DNA from: Roseovarius sp.
GTDB taxonomy: Bacteria; Pseudomonadota; Alphaproteobacteria; Rhodobacterales; Rhodobacteraceae
Assembly: GCA_021767845.1 (NCBI GenBank)
Contig: JAASSQ010000064.1
Span: forward strand, 1 to 12,828
Reading direction: 5' to 3'
DNA length: 12,828 nucleotides
This document shows positions 6,805-12,828 of the stretch, in pieces. The first letter of the stretch is position 1; each line of letters starts with the position of its first letter. The translations under genes and the position numbers were made by a program. Under the pieces are notes generated by a model that was not told the DNA's origin, made no database searches, and saw only the letters and a program-made list of their open reading frames with translations.

Positions 6805-7261
6805 GGCGCTTGATGCGATGGATCGTCGTTTGCTGCACGTGCTTCAGCGGCGCGGCAGGATCTCGAACGCCGATCTAGCCGAAGAGGTAAACCTGTCGGC
6901 AAGCGCCTGTCACCGGCGCGTCCAGCGGCTGGAGGCCGAAGGCTATATCCGCGACTATGTCGCGCTGCTTGACCCCCGCAAGCTGGGGGTGTCCGCCACC
7001 ATCTTTGTCGAGATCACGCTCTCGACCCAGGCCGATGACGTGCTGGAAGCCTTCGAGAAGGCGGTCGCGCGCATTCCCGACGTGCTGGAATGTCACCTGA
7101 CAGCAGGGGCCGCGGATTACATCCTCAAGGTCGTGGCCGAAAGCACCGAGGATTTCGCCCGCATCCACCGGCAATACCTGACCCGCCTTCCGAACGTCGC
7201 AAAGATGCAATCGAGTTTCGCGCTGCGGACCGTGTTCAGTACAACCGCGCTACCGGTCTGA
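6803..7261 (+). CDS. Lrp/AsnC-family transcriptional regulator (probable regulator of ald)
   Basis: A 152-residue DNA-binding protein of usual Lrp length. An N-terminal helix-turn-helix spans about residues 20-40 (ISNADLAEEVNLSASACHRRV), followed by RLEAEGYIRDYVALLDP, the standard link. The C-terminal RAM (ligand-binding, oligomerisation) domain includes VFVEITL-like ATIFVEITL, VLECHLTAGAADYILKVV and the closing SSFALRTV. GGAAGG at 6787-6792 supports the ATG at 6803; an in-frame ATG at 6818 is the alternative. The divergent position next to ald matches AldR-type regulators that sense alanine and activate alanine dehydrogenase genes. The function is inferred from that layout. A candidate binding word overlaps its own start, suggesting autoregulation. 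Confidence 0.93.
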   Translation: MALDAMDRRLLHVLQRRGRISNADLAEEVNLSASACHRRVQRLEAEGYIRDYVALLDPRKLGVSATIFVEITLSTQADDVLEAFEKAVARIPDVLECHLTAGAADYILKVVAESTEDFARIHRQYLTRLPNVAKMQSSFALRTVFSTTALPV

Positions 7262-7402
7262 CGATTTGCAACACCCTCACAGACGAAAGTTAACGTAGGG
7301 TAACCAGTGCGGTTGCGCCCCGGATCGGGCACGCGCCGCATCGCGTGTTCGGGACAAATCGCTCTGCTTGCCATTCGGTGATCAATCGCGGATCTTCCGC
7401 GC

Positions 7403-8989
7403 ATGGAATGGGATTACATCATCGTGGGCGCCGGCAGTGCCGGCTGCGTTCTGGCCAACCGCCTGAGCGGCATCGGAAAGAAAGTTCTTCTGCTGGAAGC
7501 CGGGGGGCGGGATTCCTACCACTGGATCCACATTCCGATGGGGTATCTCTACTGCATCGGCAACCCGCGCACAGATTGGTGTTTCCGTACCATCGAGGAG
7601 CCCGGCCTGAACGGCCGATCCCTGCTTTACCCGCGCGGCAAGGTTCTGGGCGGGTGCAGTTCCATCAACGGGATGCTGTATCTGCGCGGACAGGCGGCCG
7701 ACTATGACGGCTGGCGGCAGATGGGCAATACCGGCTGGGGCTGGGACGACGTGCTGCCCTATTTCAAACGGTCCGAGGATTACGTTGACGGTCCGTCGGA
7801 CCTGCACGGCTCGGGCGGCGAATGGCGGGTCGAGAACCAGCGGCTGCACTGGGACGTTCTGGACGACTGGAAAGCCGCCGCCGTGGCCGCCGGACTGCCC
7901 GAAACGGATGATTTCAACACCGGCGACAACGAGGGCGTAGGGTATTTCAAGGTCAACCAGCGCAAGGGTTGGCGGCTGAACACGGCGCGCGCCTTTCTGG
8001 GGGTGGCTACAGGCAATACCCTGAAGGTCGAGACCCAGGCCCATACCCGGCGCGTGCTGATCGAGAACGGCCGCGCCACGGGTGTCGAATACGAACAGGG
8101 CGGCGAGACAAGGACCGCTTTAGCGAAAGGCGAGGTGATCCTGAGCGCGGGGGCGATCGGCAGCCCGCAAATCCTGCAATTGTCGGGGATCGGGCCGGGG
8201 GAGCTGTTGCAGCGCCACGGGATCGAGGTGCTGCGCGATGTGCCGATGATCGGCGGCAACCTGCAGGATCATCTGCAATTGCGCTGCGCCTGGCGGCTGC
8301 GTCACGGGCGCACGCTGAACACGCTGGCCAATTCGGTCTGGGGCAAGGCGGCGATCGGGCTGGAATACCTGGTGCGGCGCAGGGGGCCGATGGCCATGGC
8401 GCCAAGCCAGCTTGGCGCCTTTGCGAAATCGCGGCCCGATCTGGCGACGGCGGATCTGGAATACCATGTGCAGCCCCTGTCGCTGGATGCCTTCGGGGAA
8501 CCTCTGCACGATTTCCCGGGCCTGACCGCGAGTGTCTGCAACCTGCGGCCCGAAAGCCGGGGGACGGTCACCATCGCCTCGGCCGATCACAGGGACGCGC
8601 CGGTGATCGCGCCGAATTACCTGTCCACCGAAGGGGACCGGCAGGTGGCCGCGGCGTCGATACGGCTGACACGGTCGATCATGGCGCAGGCGCCGATGCA
8701 GCACTATGCCCCGCAAGAGATCAGGCCGGGGCCCGGCGCGAACACCGACGAGGAGTTGGCCAAGGCGGCGGGCGACATCGGCACCACGATCTTTCACCCC
8801 GTGGGCACCGTGCACATGGGCACCGAGGACAGCGCGCCGCTGGACCCGGAACTGCGATTGCGGGGGGTGGAGTGCCTGCGGGTGGTGGATGCCAGCGTGA
8901 TGCCGACGATCACCAGCGGCAATACGAATGCGCCGACCATCATGATCGCCGAGAAAGCCGCCGACCTGATCGCCGCCGCCGCCAGATAG
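7403..8989 (+). CDS. GMC-family FAD-dependent oxidoreductase (choline/alcohol dehydrogenase-like)
   Basis: A 528-residue flavoprotein that oxidises an alcohol group with FAD. The N-terminus has the dinucleotide-binding motif GAGSAG (residues 9-14) with Glu32 for the FAD ribose. GMC signature 1 (RGKVLGGCSSING, residues 78-90) and signature 2 (GAIGSPQILQLSGIGP) are intact. The catalytic pair is His465 (FHPVGTVHMG) and Asn509 (GNTNAPT), the His/Asn pair seen in choline oxidase. There is no signal peptide or membrane segment. The length fits bacterial choline dehydrogenase or AlkJ-type alcohol dehydrogenases, but no betaine genes are adjacent, so the substrate is open. The ATG at 7403 is preceded by a poor Shine-Dalgarno sequence. 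Upstream, 7262-7402 (141 bases) shows no clear promoter or terminator. Confidence 0.92.
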   Translation: MEWDYIIVGAGSAGCVLANRLSGIGKKVLLLEAGGRDSYHWIHIPMGYLYCIGNPRTDWCFRTIEEPGLNGRSLLYPRGKVLGGCSSINGMLYLRGQAADYDGWRQMGNTGWGWDDVLPYFKRSEDYVDGPSDLHGSGGEWRVENQRLHWDVLDDWKAAAVAAGLPETDDFNTGDNEGVGYFKVNQRKGWRLNTARAFLGVATGNTLKVETQAHTRRVLIENGRATGVEYEQGGETRTALAKGEVILSAGAIGSPQILQLSGIGPGELLQRHGIEVLRDVPMIGGNLQDHLQLRCAWRLRHGRTLNTLANSVWGKAAIGLEYLVRRRGPMAMAPSQLGAFAKSRPDLATADLEYHVQPLSLDAFGEPLHDFPGLTASVCNLRPESRGTVTIASADHRDAPVIAPNYLSTEGDRQVAAASIRLTRSIMAQAPMQHYAPQEIRPGPGANTDEELAKAAGDIGTTIFHPVGTVHMGTEDSAPLDPELRLRGVECLRVVDASVMPTITSGNTNAPTIMIAEKAADLIAAAAR

Positions 8990-8993
8990 GGAC

Positions 8994-9036
8994 CGGCCGG
9001 TAGCGCGGATACCCAAAGACACCGCGCCGCCGGCCG
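8994..9036 (+). terminator. Probable terminator of the GMC oxidoreductase gene
   Basis: CGGCCGG (8994-9000) and GCGCGG (9003-9008) pair with CCGCGC (9022-9027) and CCGGCCG (9030-9036), interrupted by one 2x2 internal loop. The terminal loop has 13 bases and the stem is followed by CTTT. It begins five bases after the stop codon. The T-run is short, so termination efficiency is uncertain. Confidence 0.55.
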
Positions 9037-9147
9037 CTTTACACAAAAGGCAACTTGACACCGATCACAAGATAGGCGGCCGCCCTTGCGTGGTCGCGGG
9101 GAATTAACCTGCGCCTGTCCCCGCACCGCCCAACACCTACCGGCAAC

Positions 9148-9179
9148 GCAAAAGGCCCCGGCATCTATGCCGGGGCCTT
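9148..9179 (-). terminator. Intrinsic terminator of pnp
   Basis: A perfect 12-bp inverted repeat (9152-9163 with 9168-9179) has a 4-base loop. Read on the minus strand it ends in CCTTTTGCG, giving the T-tract. It lies 26 bases beyond the pnp stop. Confidence 0.85.
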
Positions 9180-9205
9180 CCGCTATTTCGGGCAAAAGCC
9201 GGGCG

Positions 9206-11341
9206 TCAACCGTCGGCCTTTTCCTCTTTCTTGATCTCTTCGCCGGTTTCCTGATCGACGACCTTCATCGACAGACGCACCTTGCCGCGATCGTCGAAGC
9301 CCAGAAGCTTGACCCAGACTTCCTGACCTTCCTGCAGAACGTCGGAGGGGTGGTTCAGGCGGCGGTTCTCGATCTGGCTGACGTGCACAAGACCGTCGCG
9401 CTTGCCGAAGAAGTTCACGAAGGCACCGAAATCGACGATCTTGACGACCTTGCCCTTGTAAACCGCGCCTTCTTCCGGCTCGGCGACGATCGAGTGGATC
9501 ATCTCGTAAGCCTTCTGGATCGCCTCGTTGTTGGGCGAGGCGATCTTGATGACGCCGTCGTCGTTGATGTCCACCTTGGCGCCCGAGGTTTCCACGATCT
9601 CGCGGATCACCTTGCCGCCCGAACCGATCACTTCACGGATCTTGTCGGTGGGCACGGTCATCGTTTCGATGCGCGGCGCGTGAACCGAGAAATCGCCTGC
9701 TTCGCTGAGCGCTTTGGACATCTCGCCCAGGATGTGCATCCGGCCGTCCTTGGCCTGGGCCAGGGCCTTTTTCATGATCTCGGGCGTGATGCCCGCGACC
9801 TTGATGTCCATCTGCAGCGAGGTGATCCCCTTTTCGGTGCCCGCAACCTTGAAATCCATGTCGCCGAGGTGGTCCTCGTCGCCCAGGATGTCGGTCAGGA
9901 CGGCATATTCACCGTCGTCTTCCAGGATCAGGCCCATGGCCACACCGGCCACCGGCGCCTTGAGCGGCACGCCGGCATCCATCATGGACAGCGACCCGCC
10001 GCAGACCGACGCCATCGAGGACGAGCCGTTCGATTCGGTGATCTCGGACACGACGCGGATCGTGTAGGGGAAATCGGTAGGCGCGGGCAGAACCGCCTGC
10101 AGCGCCCGCCAAGCCAGCTTGCCGTGACCGATCTCGCGGCGGCCCGGAGGGCCGACGCGGCCCGCTTCGCCGACCGAGTAGGGCGGGAAGTTGTAATGCA
10201 ACAGGAAGTTCGAGCGGAAATTCCCGTGCAGCGCGTCGATGATCTGCTCGTCGTCGCCGGTGCCGAGCGTGGTCACGACCAGCGCCTGAGTTTCACCACG
10301 AGTGAACAGGGCCGACCCGTGCGTGCGCGGCAGGAAGCCGGTTTCCGACACTATCGAGCGCACCTGATCCAGCGCGCGACCGTCGATCCGCTTGCCAGAT
10401 TTCACGACATCGCCGCGCAGCACCGCGGACTCGAGCTTCTTCAAGGCCGAGCCGAGGTTCGCATCCTCGCGCTGCTCTTCGGAGAGGCCCTCGATGATCG
10501 CGTCCTTGGCGGCGGAAACGGCGGCCTGCCGCTCCTGCTTGTCGAGGATCGCGTAAGCGTCGCGCATCTTGTCCTCGCCCAGGGATTTCACAGCCGCGTA
10601 AAGCTCCGAGTAATCCGGCGGGGTGAAGTCGAACGGCTCTTTCGCGGTCTCTTCGGCAAGGTCAACGATGAGATCGACAACCGGCTTGATCTGCTCGTGC
10701 GCGAAGGTCACGGCGCCGAGCATCTCGTCTTCGCTCAGCTCATACGCCTCGGACTCGACCATCATCACGGCATCCTTGGTGCCGGCGACGACCAGATCAA
10801 GGCGCTGATCGGGGTTGTTGCGCAGGTCGTGCATGTCCTCGACATCGGGGTTCAGGATGTATTCGCCATCCTCGTAGCCCACGCGGCATCCGGCGATCGG
10901 GCCCATGAAGGGTGCGCCCGAAATGGTTAGCGCGGCCGATGCGGCGATCATCGCCACGATGTCGGGGTCGTTGACCAGATCGTGGCTGAGCACGGTGCAC
11001 ATCACCAGCACTTCGTTCTTGAAGCCATCCACGAAAAGCGGACGGATCGGACGGTCGATCAGGCGCGCGGTCAGCGTCTCTTTCTCGGTCGGACGCGCCT
11101 CGCGCTTGAAGAAGCCGCCGGGCACCTTGCCCGCGGCGTAGTATTTTTCCTGGTAGTGAACCGTGAGGGGAAAGAAGCTCTGGCCCTCTTTCGGTTCCTT
11201 GGCGTAGGTCACGTTGGCCATGACCGAGGTTTCGCCGAGCGTGGCGATGACCGAGCCATCCGCCTGACGGGCCACCTTGCCCGTTTCAAGTGTGAGGGTC
11301 TCTTCCCCCCACTGCATCGATTTTTTCACTTCTTTGAACAT
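9206..11341 (-). CDS. pnp: Polyribonucleotide nucleotidyltransferase (PNPase)
   Basis: A 711-residue exoribonuclease that degrades RNA 3' to 5' by phosphorolysis (EC 2.7.7.8), a trimer and usual degradosome partner. Domains in order are: first RNase PH domain with FFKREARPTEKE and ARLIDRPIRPLF; a helical linker around residues 240-320; second RNase PH domain with the catalytic set Asp490, Asp496 and Lys498 in DHLGDMDFK (equal to E. coli 486, 492 and 494); KH domain with GSGG at 573-576; and S1 domain from about residue 630 (GKVVKIVDFGAFV). It ends in a short acidic-basic tail. The length is normal. AGGAAA seven bases upstream supports the ATG at 11341. rpsO lies further upstream on the same strand, but bciA separates the two. 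The hairpin right before the ribosome binding site suggests post-transcriptional control. Confidence 0.99.
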   Translation of the reverse strand: MFKEVKKSMQWGEETLTLETGKVARQADGSVIATLGETSVMANVTYAKEPKEGQSFFPLTVHYQEKYYAAGKVPGGFFKREARPTEKETLTARLIDRPIRPLFVDGFKNEVLVMCTVLSHDLVNDPDIVAMIAASAALTISGAPFMGPIAGCRVGYEDGEYILNPDVEDMHDLRNNPDQRLDLVVAGTKDAVMMVESEAYELSEDEMLGAVTFAHEQIKPVVDLIVDLAEETAKEPFDFTPPDYSELYAAVKSLGEDKMRDAYAILDKQERQAAVSAAKDAIIEGLSEEQREDANLGSALKKLESAVLRGDVVKSGKRIDGRALDQVRSIVSETGFLPRTHGSALFTRGETQALVVTTLGTGDDEQIIDALHGNFRSNFLLHYNFPPYSVGEAGRVGPPGRREIGHGKLAWRALQAVLPAPTDFPYTIRVVSEITESNGSSSMASVCGGSLSMMDAGVPLKAPVAGVAMGLILEDDGEYAVLTDILGDEDHLGDMDFKVAGTEKGITSLQMDIKVAGITPEIMKKALAQAKDGRMHILGEMSKALSEAGDFSVHAPRIETMTVPTDKIREVIGSGGKVIREIVETSGAKVDINDDGVIKIASPNNEAIQKAYEMIHSIVAEPEEGAVYKGKVVKIVDFGAFVNFFGKRDGLVHVSQIENRRLNHPSDVLQEGQEVWVKLLGFDDRGKVRLSMKVVDQETGEEIKKEEKADG

Positions 11342-11356
11342 CGTCGTTTCCTAGCT

Positions 11357-11388
11357 GGAGGCGCTCTTGGGCGTATCCCAAGTCCTCC
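11357..11388 (-). promoter_or_regulatory. Stem-loop in the pnp 5' leader, next to the ribosome binding site
   Basis: GGAGG (11357-11361) pairs with CCTCC (11384-11388) and CTTGGG (11366-11371) with CCCAAG (11377-11382), leaving a 5-base loop and a small asymmetric internal loop. It ends 15 bases before the pnp start codon. In E. coli, pnp is autoregulated through an RNase III-processed leader hairpin; by position, this could play the same role here, but that is inference. Confidence 0.5.
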
Positions 11389-11565
11389 GTTTCAATGGCG
11401 GCCCCATTGCCGCCGACCCCAATCCATTCCCATGCGCCCGGGGTCAAAGGCATCACGTCTCAGATGGGCGCGCCATACCGCAGTTTCGCGCGTTTTTAAA
11501 GCGGCGATCACGCCAGAGTGTGCGAATCGGGGTTAATGGGCGGAAATGGCGCGGTTTTCGCGGAT

Positions 11566-11609
11566 CGGTATCACGTCGGTATTACGTCGGTATCGCGTCG
11601 GTATTCGCA
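11566..11609. repeat. Four tandem 11-bp repeats (CGGTATYRCGT-like)
   Basis: Four consecutive units read CGGTATCACGT, CGGTATTACGT, CGGTATCGCGT and CGGTATTCGCA. The first six bases are invariant and the rest vary slightly. The period equals about one helical turn, so identical faces of each unit would line up on the DNA, as in arrayed protein-binding sites. It lies 44 bases past the bciA stop and about 225 bases upstream of the pnp start. Confidence 0.8.
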
Positions 11610-11637
11610 CCGACGCCGCCCTGTGGTTAACAGGGCG
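11595..11637 (-). terminator. Two adjacent hairpins after bciA (possible terminator)
   Basis: ACAGGGCG (11630-11637) pairs with CGCCCTGT (11617-11624) over a 5-base loop. Next to it GCGTCGGT (11595-11602) pairs with ACCGACGC (11609-11616) over a 6-base loop; the second uses the last tandem repeat units. They start 15 bases after the bciA stop. No T-run follows on the minus strand, so this may stabilise the transcript end or act with Rho rather than as a classic terminator. Confidence 0.45.
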
Positions 11638-11652
11638 CACGGTGCCGGCGGC

Positions 11653-12651
11653 TCAGAACACGGCGTGGTCCCCCAGATCGACACTCGCCTGCCCCCGGAT
11701 CAGGGCGGCGTAGAAATCTTCCAGCGTATCGCTGCCGGTCTCGGGCGTGGCGTCGGCGTCGTAGCGGCCCGTTGCGCGATCAAGCAACAGCATCGACTCG
11801 GTCGCGTAATAGCGCCCGATCCGGGCCAGCTCGGCGGTATCGCGCAGCCGGGGCGAAAGCCCCCGGGCCAGACCCAGACCCGCGATGACGGTATCCATCA
11901 CGCCGACCGGCACATGGCGGAACCGCGGGCGTTGCCCCAGAAGGCGGAACAGCATCTCGCCCTGCGCGCGGGGCGTGATCGCGGGGCCGGGGCCGCCGAT
12001 GGGCAGGATGCGGCCCGCGCGCGCCGGATCGTCCAGGCAGTCGGCCAGATAGCGGGCAAGGTCACCGTCGCTGATCGGCTTGCAGGCGGTCAGCGCGCCA
12101 TTGCCGAAAAGCAGAAAGGGCTTGCCCGCCTGCACCCGTGCGACCTGCCCCGACAGCGATTTGAAAAAGGCGGTCGGCCGCACGATCGAATAGATCAGGC
12201 CGGAGGCGATCAGCGCCGCCTCGGCGGCCAACTTGGCGTGCTGGAAGGCAAGGCGCGGTTTCTGCACGCAGAGCGCGGAGAGCAGCACGACATGCGACAC
12301 GCCCGCCGCGCGCGCAGGCGCCAGCATGTCGGCATGGGCCTTGTGGTCGATGGCCCGGGCATCGCGGGCCATGCCGGTGCGCGAGGCCATGCAGGACACC
12401 ACGGCATCGAACCGCTGCCCGTCGAACCCGTTACCCGCCAGCGAGGCGGGATCGGTCACATCGCCAAACCGCAGATCGGCCCCCGGCGGCAGGCCGCGGC
12501 GCGGATCGCCCTGCGCACCGGGGCGCAGGAAACAGGTGACGTGGTGGCCCTTGTCCAGAAGCGCCTGCACGGTGGCCCGCCCGATCATGCCGGTCGCACC
12601 CAGCACGAAAACGCGCCGGGGCCGGTCAGACGTGGTGAGGGGCATCGGCAT
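11653..12651 (-). CDS. bciA: 3,8-divinyl (proto)chlorophyllide a 8-vinyl reductase, BciA type
   Basis: A 332-residue NADPH-dependent reductase of the atypical short-chain dehydrogenase group. It reduces the C8 vinyl group of divinyl (proto)chlorophyllide in bacteriochlorophyll synthesis (EC 1.3.1.75). The nucleotide-binding motif GATGMIG is at 18-24. Segments I recognise as shared with plant DVR and bacterial BciA run through the whole protein: VVSCMASRTG, VLLSALCVQKP, FQHAKL, SIVRPTAFFKSLSGQV, ACKPISDGDLA, LPIGGPG and ARIGRYYATESMLLLD. The family call is firm; activity is assumed. Two ATGs (12651 and 12645) both have weak Shine-Dalgarno sites; I chose the first. It sits between rpsO and pnp on the same strand, behind the rpsO terminator, with only about 40 bases for a promoter. 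No other bch, crt or puf gene is in view. Confidence 0.92.
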   Translation of the reverse strand: MPMPLTTSDRPRRVFVLGATGMIGRATVQALLDKGHHVTCFLRPGAQGDPRRGLPPGADLRFGDVTDPASLAGNGFDGQRFDAVVSCMASRTGMARDARAIDHKAHADMLAPARAAGVSHVVLLSALCVQKPRLAFQHAKLAAEAALIASGLIYSIVRPTAFFKSLSGQVARVQAGKPFLLFGNGALTACKPISDGDLARYLADCLDDPARAGRILPIGGPGPAITPRAQGEMLFRLLGQRPRFRHVPVGVMDTVIAGLGLARGLSPRLRDTAELARIGRYYATESMLLLDRATGRYDADATPETGSDTLEDFYAALIRGQASVDLGDHAVF

Positions 12652-12691
12652 GGGGTAGGTCCAGAACGCGCGAGCAATGCCCTTTGTGACG

Positions 12692-12720
12692 AAAAACGCC
12701 CGCTCTGGAAAGAGCGGGCG
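12692..12720 (-). terminator. Intrinsic terminator of rpsO
   Basis: A perfect 10-bp stem (12697-12706 with 12711-12720) has a 4-base loop. Read on the minus strand it is followed by TTTTT (12696-12692). It lies 27 bases after the rpsO stop and 40 bases before the bciA start. Confidence 0.9.
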
Positions 12721-12747
12721 CCTGGTGATCCGGTGCGGATCGAAACC

Positions 12748-12828
12748 TTAGCGGCGGATGCCGAGGCGCTTGATGAGGTCCTGGTAGCGGCCCTCGTCCT
12801 TGGCCTTGAGGTAGTCCAGCAGCTTCCG
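12748..12828 (-). CDS. rpsO: 30S ribosomal protein S15, C-terminal part (partial)
   Basis: The last 26 codons and the TAA stop are visible; the gene continues beyond the window edge. The encoded tail has RKLLDYLKAKD, GRYQDLIKRLGIRR, which is the characteristic end of bacterial S15, a primary 16S rRNA binding protein of the small-subunit platform. S15 normally ends at this point, so the C-terminus is complete. In most bacteria the next gene is pnp; here bciA intervenes. A strong intrinsic terminator follows the stop. Confidence 0.96.
   Translation of the reverse strand, partial: RKLLDYLKAKDEGRYQDLIKRLGIRR

Larger units (their letters stand above)
11342..11652. other. 311-bp non-coding gap between bciA and pnp
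   Basis: I see no credible gene on either strand here; short open frames lack family features or start sites. From the pnp side it holds a stem-loop next to the ribosome binding site (11357-11388), a small GGCGGC/GCCGCC hairpin (11397-11402 with 11409-11414), an AT-rich block TTTTTAAA (11495-11502) that could belong to a pnp promoter, an 11-bp tandem repeat (11566-11609), and two hairpins just after bciA (11595-11616 and 11617-11637). It must hold the pnp leader and probably its promoter. Confidence 0.7.

Noticed and set aside
6665..6838. A 58-residue N-terminal extension of alanine dehydrogenase
   Set aside because: The family begins at MKIG, a strong ribosome binding site precedes that ATG, and the extension would cross the divergent promoter region and the lrp start.
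7262..7402. A terminator or promoter between the Lrp gene and the GMC oxidoreductase gene
   Set aside because: No stable stem with a T-run and no convincing -35/-10 pair is visible, so nothing is annotated there.
9086..10930. A 614-codon open frame antisense to pnp
   Set aside because: It is the complement of conserved pnp codons, rich in His/Asp/Arg/Leu from reversed codon use, with no domain I recognise.
11566..11609. A possible CRISPR array
   Set aside because: The units are 11 bp and contiguous with no spacers, and no cas gene is nearby. It is a simple tandem repeat.
11367..11630. A short open frame in the bciA-pnp gap
   Set aside because: It starts with TTG without a ribosome binding site, overlaps the hairpin and tandem repeat, and has no protein-like conservation features I can see.

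Overview
The window looks like chromosomal DNA from a Rhodobacteraceae (Roseobacter-group) alphaproteobacterium. The base composition is very GC-rich. The set aroC, ald with a divergent Lrp, HU, and rpsO/pnp is typical core content, and one intergenic hairpin resembles an element common in that family. A bciA gene (8-vinyl reductase of bacteriochlorophyll synthesis) near the right end suggests a phototroph, probably an aerobic anoxygenic one. This is inference, because no other photosynthesis gene is in view.

Left part (1-2869): the 3' end of an unidentified plus-strand gene overlaps, stop to stop, a minus-strand class II aldolase/adducin-family gene. That gene is translationally coupled (ATGA) to an upstream VOC/glyoxalase-family gene. 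Diverging from this pair is amn, AMP nucleosidase, a purine salvage enzyme.

Centre-left (2870-5422): a monocistronic HU-type nucleoid protein gene with its own intrinsic terminator is followed by an EamA/DMT transporter. The transporter converges on aroC, chorismate synthase of the shikimate pathway, with a hairpin element between the two.

Centre (5546-8989): ald (alanine dehydrogenase, minus) and an Lrp/AsnC-type regulator (plus) are divergent around a 138-bp spacer rich in repeated AT-rich words, the standard layout for a regulator controlling an amino-acid catabolic gene. A GMC-family FAD alcohol/choline-dehydrogenase-like gene follows on the plus strand.

Right part (9152-12828, all minus strand; transcription order rpsO, bciA, pnp): the 3' end of rpsO (ribosomal protein S15) has a strong intrinsic terminator. 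Then come bciA, a 311-bp non-coding gap with an 11-bp tandem repeat and several hairpins, and pnp (polynucleotide phosphorylase) with its terminator. The usual bacterial pair rpsO-pnp is thus split by a bacteriochlorophyll gene.

Most of the window is ordinary core genome. I see no defence system, prophage, transposon, CRISPR array or tRNA. The points worth a second look are the position of bciA, the pnp upstream region, the ald/lrp operator region, and the aldolase-like protein that lacks the usual catalytic glutamate.
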